This document shows positions 7,471 to 16,049 of a stretch of 64,000 nt of DNA, piece after piece. Made by a program: the position numbers and the translations under genes. How positions within the stretch are numbered: the first letter of the stretch is position 1; the number at the start of each line of letters is the position of its first letter. The notes under the pieces were generated by a model, which had not been told where the DNA came from, made no database searches, and was given only the letters and a program-made list of their open reading frames with translations. Source of the DNA: Polaromonas sp. (GTDB lineage: Bacteria; Pseudomonadota; Gammaproteobacteria; Burkholderiales; Burkholderiaceae_C); NCBI RefSeq assembly GCF_010365105.1, contig NZ_JAAFGZ010000025.1:20655-84654 (forward strand), written 5' to 3'.

Positions 7471-10400
7471 GCCAGCGCTGTGTTGCCACGGACCAGCAAC
7501 ACGGCCTTTGCGGGCAGCGTGTCCAGCCGGGTCCATTCGCCCCAAGACAGTTGCCTGTCTACCTCCAGCGGCGTGGCGCCTGCCGGTTCACGCTTCCAGC
7601 GCACAGTGATGTCGTGACCCTGGAGTTGCAGACGCAGCTCGACTTCCGGCCAGTGCGCGGGCAGGCGCGGCGACAGCGACAGGCGACCGGGCTGCACTGC
7701 CAGGCCGAGCAGCGTTTCAAGCCCCGCCCGGTAGAGCCAGGCCGCCGATCCGGTGTACCAGCTCCAGCCGCCCCGGCCCACATACGGTTCGGCGCTGTAG
7801 ACGTCGCCGGCCACCACATACGGCTCCAGTTCATAGGCCGGGCCGCGTCCGGGATGCGCGCTGCGGTGGGCCGGGCTCAGGTCCTCGAAGCTGCGCCAGG
7901 CGCCTTCCACGTCGCCCGTCAGCGCCTGCGCCATCAGTGCCCAGACCCCGGCATGCGTGTACTGACCGCCGTTCTCGCGCACGCCCGGCGGATAGGCCTG
8001 GATATAGCCGGGGTTGTTGGCCGAGTCGCGGAACGGGGGATCGAGCAGGCGCAGCAGGCCGGCCTTTTCGTCGATCAGCTGGTTGTTCAGTGCCAGCATG
8101 GCCGAGCGGATGAAGGCCGGGGTCGAGGCACCCGACAGCACGGCCCAGGCCTGCGCGATCAGGTCGATGCGGCATTCGGCATTGGCGTCCGAACCAAGCG
8201 GCGCACCGTTGTCAAAAAAGGCGCGGCGGAACCAGGCGCCGTCCCAGCCGGCGTCGTGCAGCGCGGCGATCCAGCCGGTGCGCGCCTCCCGCCAGCGCTG
8301 CGCGCGCGCAGTGTCGCCGCGTTGCGCGGCCACCGGCGCAAAGCCCTCGACCACGCTGCACAAAAACCAGCCCAGCCAGACCGACTCGCCGCGCCCCTCA
8401 TGGCCGACGCGGTTCATGCCGTCGTTCCAGTCGCCGGTGCCCATCAGGGGCAGGCCGTGCGCGCCCACCGCCAGGCTGTGGTCGATGGTGCGGGCGCAGT
8501 GCTCATAGATGCTCGCCGACTGATCGCTGATTTGCGGCGCGTAGTAGGCGTCTTCGGCTCCGTCGGGAATCGGCGGCCCGTCGATGAAGGCCACGTCCTC
8601 GTCCAGCAGGCTGGCGTCTCCCGTGACTTGCAGGTAATGCGTACAGGCATACGGCAGCCAGAGCAGGTCGTCCGAAAAATGGGTGCGCACGCCTTCGCCG
8701 CCGGGCGCGTGCCACCAGTGCTGCACGTCGCCTTCGGGAAACTGGCGCGAAGCACTGAGCATGATCTGGGCGCGCAGCCGCGCCGGGTCGGCCAGCGCCA
8801 GCGCCATCGAATCCTGCAACTGGTCGCGAAAACCCGAGGCGCCGCCCGCCTGGTAAAAGCCGGCCTTGGACCACAGACGGCACACCACCGTCTGGTAGAG
8901 CAGCCAGTGGTTCATCAACGCATCGAACCTGGCGTCGGGTGTACTGACCTGCACCTTGCCGAGCAGGCCTGACCAGGCGGCCTTGACACCGGCCAGGGCC
9001 TCGGTGCAGGCCTGTGGCGTCCACCGCGCGGCCATCTGCTCTGCTTCAGAACCATCAGCGGCATGGCCGAGGATGAAGCTGAACGCCAGTTCTTCGTTGC
9101 CAGCGAGCAAAAATTCGCTGGCCAGGCAGGCGCAGGGGTCGCAACCGGTGCCACTCTGGCCGGCCAGGGTGTCGGGCAGGAACAACCGGCCCAGCGTATC
9201 AAAAAACTCTCCCCTGTCGCAGGTCCATTGCGCGTCGCCAGAGGCGCCTGCCATGGCCAGAAACACCGTGCTGCCGCCATAGCCGTCCCGGGTTTCCTGC
9301 TGCCGGGCCATCACCGCCGCCTGAGCGGGAGCCTTCCAGGTTTCCAGCGTGCGCCGGCGGCCGCGAGCGTCGCCCATCTGCCATTCGACCATGGCCACGG
9401 CGCGCAGGCGCCTGCGCGCGCCGCCGTCCAGCCGCACCTTGACCTGAACAATCTTGGCGGCGGCCTGCATGTCGGCGAAGAAGGTGGTTTCCACCTGAAG
9501 CCCGTCCTGCACGCCATGAAACACCGAATAGCCCTGGCCATGGCGTACGCGCCAGCGGCTGTCGCTGGCTGCCAGCCTGGAGGGCGCCAGCGGGAACACC
9601 TGGCCGCTGTCGATGTCCTGCAGCAGCCAGTGCTCGAACGCCGGGTCGCTGACCGGGTCGTTCGACCACGGCGTGAGCTGGTGCATGCGGCTGTTGCCGG
9701 CCCAGCTCATGCCGCTGCCGGTTTCCGACACCTGAAAGCCGAATTCGGGATTGGCGATGACATTGACCCAGGGGCGCGGCAGGGACTGGCCGCCCTGCAG
9801 GTCAAACCAGAATTCGCCGCTGGCCGGGTCGAACTGGCCGATCCCTTGCGGCACGGGTGCAGGCGCCGGCATGCCGTTGGCCGGAGCTGTGTCTGGCCGG
9901 CCCGAAAGCAGCGTTCCGTTGGCCAGGCTGGCCTGTTGCGCCGGCCAGACGCCGACGCGCAGGGCGGCTACCTGCGCTTCCAGTCCCCGGCCGTCGGCCG
10001 TCAGCACCACCCGCGCCAGTCCGGCCAATGCGGCCTTCTCGGCGGCGGAGGTTTCAGGGTCGCGCAGCAGGTGAAAGCTTGATGTCAGCTCGGAACCCTT
10101 GGAAAAGCTGTTCTGCACATGCTGCATCAGCCGGTCTCGCATCGCCAGGATGTCGCGCTGCAAGGGCATGAGGTAGGAATTGGGCTCGCTGTTGAGCACC
10201 ACCAGGTCAACCGCCAGGCCGCCGAAGGTCCACCAGGGCTGGGCGCGCAGCAAGGCATCGACCATGGGCAGCCCGCTGGCGGCCTGGATGCGCACCAGCA
10301 GGATGGGTTTGTCGCCCGAAATGCCAAAGCGCCACAGCTGGCGCTGGTCCAGCGGCCCGGCCACGGCATTCAGCCGGGGCGTGCTGTACATCAGGGCAGT

Positions 10401-13400
10401 CGTCAGGTCCTGCACCGCCAGGTGTTCTTCGGGCGTCAGGGTCAGGTCGCGCAGCCGGACCTGCGCCAGCGTGGCCGCCATCTGGGTGGCCCGCACGATG
10501 TGCATGGGCTGCAGGTATTTGTCGATGCGCGCGATCAGTTCGTCTTCCGTCTGCGCTGCCGCCGTGGCAAAGGTCAGGCGGGCCACGGCACCTGGCGCCA
10601 GCCGCAAGGTCAGGCGCAGGCTGGCCACCGGGTCCAGGCCGTTGATCGGGTTGCCGTCGGCGTCCGTCGGCTGCCTGCCCATGGCGGGCCGGTGCTGCGG
10701 CTGGTGGCGCCCGGCGAAAATCCTGCGGTCGGCAATGCAATCGACCGACAGCAGCTCGGCATCGGCCTCGGCCAGGAAATGCGCCACCGCCATTTGCGGG
10801 TCGCCATGCAGGCGCGGCATGCGCTTGAGCAGCAGGGCTCGCCACTGCGGCTCCCAGCGGGTCTGCACGAAGAGGTTGGAAAACGCCGGATGGGCTTCGT
10901 CCGCGCGCGGGTCAGCCAGCACTGCCTCAAAGCACGACACCAGTTCGACGACGCGCGCGGTCCGGCCGGTGTTGTGCAGTTGCACGGTGCGCAGTTCGGT
11001 GTCGTCCTCGGGGCTGACCAGCACGTTGATGCTGGTGTTAAAACTTTCGCCCTGTGCATCGAACTGCACCCGGTCTGCCATGAAGCGCGCCTGATAACGC
11101 CAGCCAGGCAGGGGCGCCGGCGCCGCGGTCAGCGATCCGGCGCCTTCGTTGCCGCCCAGGTTCAGGTAGAAAAAGCAACCCTGGCTGTCGCGCAGCAGGT
11201 CGTCGCGCCAGCGGCTGATGTTGCGGCCCTGCCAGCGGCTGACGCCCGCGCCGCTGGCGCGAAGGGCCACGTTGTAGCGCCCGTTGGACAGCAGGTGGGT
11301 CGGTTTCCAGCCGAGCTGCACCGGGTTGACGTCGCGTGAGTGGAATACCGGTGCGCTGCTGTGCGCGTCCAGCATGGGCGGCTGGCGCGGGCTGGCGGTC
11401 TCAATGATCTGGCGCGGCGTGCGTTCATGCAGCAGGGATTCATGCGCGGCCACCTGGGGCTCGGCACAGAACCAGCGCCGGGGCGCATCCAGGCACAGTA
11501 CATTGCACAGCGCCACCAGCGACATGCCCTGGTGGTGCGCCATGAAGGTCTGGACAATGCTGAAGGCCTGCCTTTCAGGCTGGCGCGAGGCGGTGAAGTC
11601 GAGCGCTTCGAACATCCCGAGTTCGCCGCGCGCGCCCAGCGTTTCAAGCCGCCGCAAATTGGCTGCGGATGCGGCGGGCTCAAACAACGTGGCCAGCAGG
11701 GTCGCATAAGGCGCCACCACCCTGTCGGTCAGCGGCGTGCGGCGCATCGCCAGGCGGGGAACGCCAAAGGGCGAATACTGGTAGGCCAGCGAATGGTCCT
11801 GGGCAAAATAAGCCGATTCCGAAACGCCCCAGGGCATCAGCTGCTGCCGGCCGAATTCGCGCTGCGCGGCAATGGCCGATCGCGCCATGGTCTGCAGCAG
11901 TCCCCCGGCAGGCTCGTGCATCAGCAGCGACGGCATCAGGTATTCAAACATCGAGCCCGACCAGGAAGCCAGCCCGGGCGCACCGCCCACCGACAGAAAG
12001 GGCCGGCCCAGTGCGCTCCAGTGGCGCTTGGGCACATCGCCCTTGGCGATCGCCAGAAAGCTGGTCAGCCGCGACTCGGACGCCAGCAAGTCGTAGTAAC
12101 TGATGTCCAGCGCCTGGTCGTCAACCCGCAAGCCGATGTGGAACAGGCGGCGCTTGGGGTCATACAGGCCCTTGAAATCCATGGCTTCGTACAGGCTGGC
12201 GCAGCGGCCGGCCAGGCCGCGCAGCGCTGCCTGTGTCTGTGCTTGATCGTCATCAGGGTCTTGCTTCTCGCCCTGCTGCGCCAGCTGCCGGCACGCCTGG
12301 CCCACGGCCAGCAGCATGCCGGCCAGGTTTCCGCTGTCAACGGACGACACATAGGCCGGCAAAAGGATTTGCAGCGTGCGCGTGTCATACCAGTTGAACA
12401 GGTGGCCATTGTGCTTGGCCAGCTTGTCGATGCTGTCCAGCGATGCCTGCAGGCGCCGGATGACTTCAGGGGTCGAGATCCAGCCAAATTCGCGCGCGCA
12501 GCAGACGGCCAGCAGGTACAGCCCGATGTTGGTGGGCGAGGTACGATGCGCCAGCGTCGGGTCGGGAACCAGCTGCAGGTTGTCGGGCGGCAGGTGGTGG
12601 TCTTCAGGCCCGACGCAACGCTCGAAAAAGCGCCAGGTATCGCGCGCCAGCGTCATAAGGTAGCGCTTGTCTGCGGCATACAGCGCATGCTCGGCGCTGG
12701 CAGGGCGCGGCTGGCTGGCCCACCATGCGGCAATCGGTGATGCACCCCAGAAGAGAAACAGGAAGATGCCGGCCCACGAGTGCGCCGCCCACGGTGCCGC
12801 CATGGCCAGCGCAGCGCACAGCAGCGACGCTGCGGCATGCTGGTGCACAAACACAAAAAGCGCCTTGCGCGACGCCGATTGCGCCTGTGCCGCAGTGGTC
12901 CATTCCAACAGCCGGCGGTGGCTGACGCACATGCGCCAGATGGAACGCAGCGCCGCATCCAGCAGCAGGAGCGACTGCGCCGGTATCTGGCTGAACTGCC
13001 AGACAGCAGCACCCAGGGTGGTGCGCAACTCCGCCCTTCCACGGCTGAAAAAATGGCGCCAGGCGATGCCGGGGTGGGTTGGCACCAGTCCGGCCAGCGC
13101 ACCCAGCAGCGGCCCGGCCAGCAGCGCCGCAATGACGGCCAGAAATGCGGTGCCCAAGGGCAATGCGCCTGTGAAGATCACCCAGACCAGCAGTGCGAAC
13201 GCAGCAGGAAAAACAAGCGAGCGGCGCAGGTTGTCGAGCATTTTCCAGACGCCCAGGGCGTCGATGCCGTACTGCCGGGCATGCCATAGCAGGGGAATCA
13301 GCTGCCAGTCGCCGCGCGTCCAGCGGTGCTGGCGCGATGCGGCCACGCCGGCATGATGGGGCGCATCCTCGACCATGACCACATCGCTGACGAAGCCGCA

Positions 13401-15656
13401 GCGTGCCATGCTGCCTTCGAGCAGGTCATGGCTGAGCACTGCTTCATCGGGCAGGCGGCGGTCCAGCACGGCATGCAGCGCGCTGACATGCAGCAGGCCC
13501 TTGCCGCTGAAACTTCCGGTGCCGAACAGGTCCTGGTACACATCTGAGACGCCACTGCTGTAGGGGTCGATGCCGCACTGGCCGGCAAACAGCCGGTGGT
13601 AGGCAGTGTCCTCCAGACGGTCAGGCAGGGGCGTGACCATGCGCGGCTGCAGGATGCCGTAGCCGCTGACCACGCGGCGCAGGTGGACGTCCACCCGAGG
13701 CGCATTCAGCGGATGGGCGGCAATGGCGACCAGTTCGCGCAGCGCGCCGGGCGGCAGGCCGGTATCGCTGTCCAGCGTGACCACGTAGCGGATGTCACCG
13801 GCCAGCCGCAAAGGTGCGGCCAGTGGCAGGAAGCCTTCCATGCTGCCGGTGGCCAGCAGGCGCATCAGCTGCTCCAGCTTGCCGCGCTTGCGTTCCCAGC
13901 CGAGCCAGCGCTGCTGGGTTTCGCACCAGCTGCGCGGCCGGTGAATCAGCAGGAAGCGAGGCGGGCTGCCTGCGCCTGCCGGGTAGCGTGCGTTCAGCGT
14001 TTCCAGCCGGGACAGCGCATCCTGCAGCAGGCCGTTATCGCCCGGCAGGCTGGCCTCGGGCGCATCGAGCCAGTCGGAGAGCAGGGCAAACTGGGCTTCG
14101 TTTTCCCGATTGGCCAACCAGTGAAATTCCAGCTGCTGCAGCAGTTCCTCGTTGGCGTGCGTGGAGGTGAGCAGCGTCGGAATCACCACCAGTACCCGGT
14201 GTTCGGGCGGAATGCCATACGCAAAGCCGAGGCGCGGCAGTGGCCGGACTTTCAGCGACTCGGCAATCAGGCGGTGTACCAGAGCCGATGCGGCCTCGAA
14301 GGCAGGACCGGCCAGCAGGAAAAGCGCCACCAGGGTCTGCCAGCGGTGCCCGTCTGCATGGTGCGTGGCCAGCAGCACCGCCAACAGCGTCGCCAGGGTG
14401 ATGCAGCCGATGTACAGGCTCAGCCGCCAACGTCGCCAGTTCAGGCGTTGCCGGGCGCGTTGCGCCGGCATGCCCAGGTCGGCTTCCAGCCGGGCACGGC
14501 CATCGCCCGTCAGGTAAAAGCCTGCGCATCGCTCGGCGGCGTCCGGCGCCAGGCTGCCTGGCACCGACAGGGCCGCCGCAACCACCGCCTGGGCCACCTC
14601 GTGCTCTGTTTTTTTGCTGTCTCGCGCCAGTTGCTCCATGGCCCGGGTGATCTGCTGGCGCGTGCTTTCGCTTTCGCCTGCAAAGCCGGGCAGTTGCTGC
14701 AATACCTGCAGGGACCGGCTGACCGGCTCGATCAGATCGACCCAGTCAATCTGGCCAATCACGCGCAGGGTGGTGATGATGTTGCCAACGGTCAGGTTGG
14801 ACGCAACCTGGGCGCTCTGGCTTTCCAGCATCAGCGCATGACGGTCAGGGCAGTTCTTCTCGATCCAGCGGAGCACGGCGGATGAGTCGGCTGAAATTTC
14901 GGTGGGCAGACGCTGCCACAACTGGGTCTGGTAGCTGCGCTGCACCCCGCGTTGGCGCATCAGGCTGTTGACGGTGTCCAGGTCCGCTTCGTCCAGCCCT
15001 TGACCGCTGTCCCAGACTGCATGGGCGACTTCGCGCGCCATTTTGCTGCGTGCAATGTCGTCCGCCATGCGGCGAAGGTTTTCCAGCAGCACGACGCGAA
15101 GCGTCGTCGGCAGGGCCCACAGTTCGCTCAGGCGCAATTCGCTGCAGCGCTGGTAGGCATTCAGGAAGGCGGTGAACACTTCCGGATTCAGTACGCTGTC
15201 GGTGTGCGCCACGTAAGCCCAGGCTATGCCATAGACGCGCGGCAGTCCACGCAGCGGCGGCGCAGCCAGCTTGGGCAGCCTGGCATAGAAGCGGCGCGGC
15301 ACGCCTTCGCGGATTTGCTGCAGTTGCGCTTCGATCAGCGGGAAATTGTCCAGCAGCCATTCGGCCGCCGGGGTGGTGTAATGGCCACTGTGCGAGGTCA
15401 GCGCGACATAGTCGTAGGCAATGCGCAGCGCCGCCAGGTTTTCATCGACGCGCGGAAAGAAGGGGGTGTGGCGCAGCGACTGCGCATCGGTTTCGACAAC
15501 CTGCGCCTGCGCCAGGCTGCAGCCATGTTCTTCAAAGCGCTGGATGCCGAACAGTTCCGCCCTGATAGGGGGTTCGGCAGATCCTTCCTGCGACAGCAGG
15601 AGTTCTCGGGCATGGGGGCTGAGCGTTGCAAGCCGGTCCAGGACGGCAGGATTCAC
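7449..15656 (-). CDS. ndvB: Cyclic beta-1,2-glucan synthase, GT84/GH94 type (NdvB/ChvB/Cgs)
   Basis: At 2,735 residues this is the largest gene in the window, close in size to known cyclic glucan synthases. These inner-membrane enzymes use UDP-glucose to initiate, elongate and cyclise periplasmic beta-1,2-glucans used in osmoadaptation and host interaction. Visible are a cytoplasmic N-terminal domain; membrane helices near residues 415-460, 805-870 and 935-1005; a GT84 domain with VTLDSDTGLPPG (about 620) and HRWTRGDWQL (about 775); a glucoamylase-like segment (HHQGMSLVALCNVL); and C-terminal GH94 phosphorylase-like domains with GTGDWNDGMN (about 2,405). The start is uncertain: GTG 15656 is the first possible codon, but GGAGG abuts it. 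The stop lies inside repeat R1. A small membrane protein ends five bases upstream. Confidence 0.9.
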   Translation of the reverse strand: MNPAVLDRLATLSPHARELLLSQEGSAEPPIRAELFGIQRFEEHGCSLAQAQVVETDAQSLRHTPFFPRVDENLAALRIAYDYVALTSHSGHYTTPAAEWLLDNFPLIEAQLQQIREGVPRRFYARLPKLAAPPLRGLPRVYGIAWAYVAHTDSVLNPEVFTAFLNAYQRCSELRLSELWALPTTLRVVLLENLRRMADDIARSKMAREVAHAVWDSGQGLDEADLDTVNSLMRQRGVQRSYQTQLWQRLPTEISADSSAVLRWIEKNCPDRHALMLESQSAQVASNLTVGNIITTLRVIGQIDWVDLIEPVSRSLQVLQQLPGFAGESESTRQQITRAMEQLARDSKKTEHEVAQAVVAAALSVPGSLAPDAAERCAGFYLTGDGRARLEADLGMPAQRARQRLNWRRWRLSLYIGCITLATLLAVLLATHHADGHRWQTLVALFLLAGPAFEAASALVHRLIAESLKVRPLPRLGFAYGIPPEHRVLVVIPTLLTSTHANEELLQQLEFHWLANRENEAQFALLSDWLDAPEASLPGDNGLLQDALSRLETLNARYPAGAGSPPRFLLIHRPRSWCETQQRWLGWERKRGKLEQLMRLLATGSMEGFLPLAAPLRLAGDIRYVVTLDSDTGLPPGALRELVAIAAHPLNAPRVDVHLRRVVSGYGILQPRMVTPLPDRLEDTAYHRLFAGQCGIDPYSSGVSDVYQDLFGTGSFSGKGLLHVSALHAVLDRRLPDEAVLSHDLLEGSMARCGFVSDVVMVEDAPHHAGVAASRQHRWTRGDWQLIPLLWHARQYGIDALGVWKMLDNLRRSLVFPAAFALLVWVIFTGALPLGTAFLAVIAALLAGPLLGALAGLVPTHPGIAWRHFFSRGRAELRTTLGAAVWQFSQIPAQSLLLLDAALRSIWRMCVSHRRLLEWTTAAQAQSASRKALFVFVHQHAAASLLCAALAMAAPWAAHSWAGIFLFLFWGASPIAAWWASQPRPASAEHALYAADKRYLMTLARDTWRFFERCVGPEDHHLPPDNLQLVPDPTLAHRTSPTNIGLYLLAVCCAREFGWISTPEVIRRLQASLDSIDKLAKHNGHLFNWYDTRTLQILLPAYVSSVDSGNLAGMLLAVGQACRQLAQQGEKQDPDDDQAQTQAALRGLAGRCASLYEAMDFKGLYDPKRRLFHIGLRVDDQALDISYYDLLASESRLTSFLAIAKGDVPKRHWSALGRPFLSVGGAPGLASWSGSMFEYLMPSLLMHEPAGGLLQTMARSAIAAQREFGRQQLMPWGVSESAYFAQDHSLAYQYSPFGVPRLAMRRTPLTDRVVAPYATLLATLFEPAASAANLRRLETLGARGELGMFEALDFTASRQPERQAFSIVQTFMAHHQGMSLVALCNVLCLDAPRRWFCAEPQVAAHESLLHERTPRQIIETASPRQPPMLDAHSSAPVFHSRDVNPVQLGWKPTHLLSNGRYNVALRASGAGVSRWQGRNISRWRDDLLRDSQGCFFYLNLGGNEGAGSLTAAPAPLPGWRYQARFMADRVQFDAQGESFNTSINVLVSPEDDTELRTVQLHNTGRTARVVELVSCFEAVLADPRADEAHPAFSNLFVQTRWEPQWRALLLKRMPRLHGDPQMAVAHFLAEADAELLSVDCIADRRIFAGRHQPQHRPAMGRQPTDADGNPINGLDPVASLRLTLRLAPGAVARLTFATAAAQTEDELIARIDKYLQPMHIVRATQMAATLAQVRLRDLTLTPEEHLAVQDLTTALMYSTPRLNAVAGPLDQRQLWRFGISGDKPILLVRIQAASGLPMVDALLRAQPWWTFGGLAVDLVVLNSEPNSYLMPLQRDILAMRDRLMQHVQNSFSKGSELTSSFHLLRDPETSAAEKAALAGLARVVLTADGRGLEAQVAALRVGVWPAQQASLANGTLLSGRPDTAPANGMPAPAPVPQGIGQFDPASGEFWFDLQGGQSLPRPWVNVIANPEFGFQVSETGSGMSWAGNSRMHQLTPWSNDPVSDPAFEHWLLQDIDSGQVFPLAPSRLAASDSRWRVRHGQGYSVFHGVQDGLQVETTFFADMQAAAKIVQVKVRLDGGARRRLRAVAMVEWQMGDARGRRRTLETWKAPAQAAVMARQQETRDGYGGSTVFLAMAGASGDAQWTCDRGEFFDTLGRLFLPDTLAGQSGTGCDPCACLASEFLLAGNEELAFSFILGHAADGSEAEQMAARWTPQACTEALAGVKAAWSGLLGKVQVSTPDARFDALMNHWLLYQTVVCRLWSKAGFYQAGGASGFRDQLQDSMALALADPARLRAQIMLSASRQFPEGDVQHWWHAPGGEGVRTHFSDDLLWLPYACTHYLQVTGDASLLDEDVAFIDGPPIPDGAEDAYYAPQISDQSASIYEHCARTIDHSLAVGAHGLPLMGTGDWNDGMNRVGHEGRGESVWLGWFLCSVVEGFAPVAAQRGDTARAQRWREARTGWIAALHDAGWDGAWFRRAFFDNGAPLGSDANAECRIDLIAQAWAVLSGASTPAFIRSAMLALNNQLIDEKAGLLRLLDPPFRDSANNPGYIQAYPPGVRENGGQYTHAGVWALMAQALTGDVEGAWRSFEDLSPAHRSAHPGRGPAYELEPYVVAGDVYSAEPYVGRGGWSWYTGSAAWLYRAGLETLLGLAVQPGRLSLSPRLPAHWPEVELRLQLQGHDITVRWKREPAGATPLEVDRQLSWGEWTRLDTLPAKAVLLVRGNTALALPDCYQ

Positions 15657-15660
15657 CTCC

Positions 15661-15906
15661 TCAAGCCATCGTCAGCAGACCCAGGCCCACGAGGCCCAGA
15701 CTGCATACGACCAAGGCAGCACCGGTGGTTACCAACCGGGGCGCGGTGATGGCATGCAGGCTTTCAAGACGGGTGCGCAGGGTGAAAAAGCGGCCCCTTG
15801 AACGCTGGCAGTCGGTCATGTGCGAGGCCAGCGCCATGAAGTCGCTGGACACCAGCTCATCGCTCAGCGAAGGGCGGCGGGCAGACTGTGCATGGTTAGC
15901 GGTCAT
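15661..15906 (-). CDS. Small single-span membrane protein upstream of the glucan synthase
   Basis: The 81-residue protein has a polar, Ser/Arg-rich N-terminal half and one C-terminal hydrophobic helix (TTGAALVVCSLGLVGLGLL). The stop TGA at 15661-15663 is followed immediately by GAGG and then the ndvB start region, so the two are almost certainly cotranscribed and may be translationally coupled. I do not recognise the family. The tail-anchored shape and position suggest an accessory or assembly partner of the glucan synthase, but nothing in the sequence proves it. The 143-base stretch between this gene and ppc holds no other gene. Confidence 0.55.
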   Translation of the reverse strand: MTANHAQSARRPSLSDELVSSDFMALASHMTDCQRSRGRFFTLRTRLESLHAITAPRLVTTGAALVVCSLGLVGLGLLTMA

Positions 15907-16049
15907 GGGTCAGGTCCTATTGAAAGTTGATGCTCTTGACGCGCTGGGAACGCGGGATTCTTGGCATACCTTCAATGCTATGACCTGGCAGGCGACAACG
16001 CCATCAACGACAAACTGTTAGGAATGTAGGACCGGGCCGATATTCCCTG

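Noticed and set aside
9063..12740. Plus-strand open frames of 339-466 codons opposite the glucan synthase
   Set aside because: These are shadows of a high-G+C gene. The composition (Gln, His, Arg, Ala) is typical of antisense frames, and the minus-strand protein is a clear GT84/GH94 enzyme.
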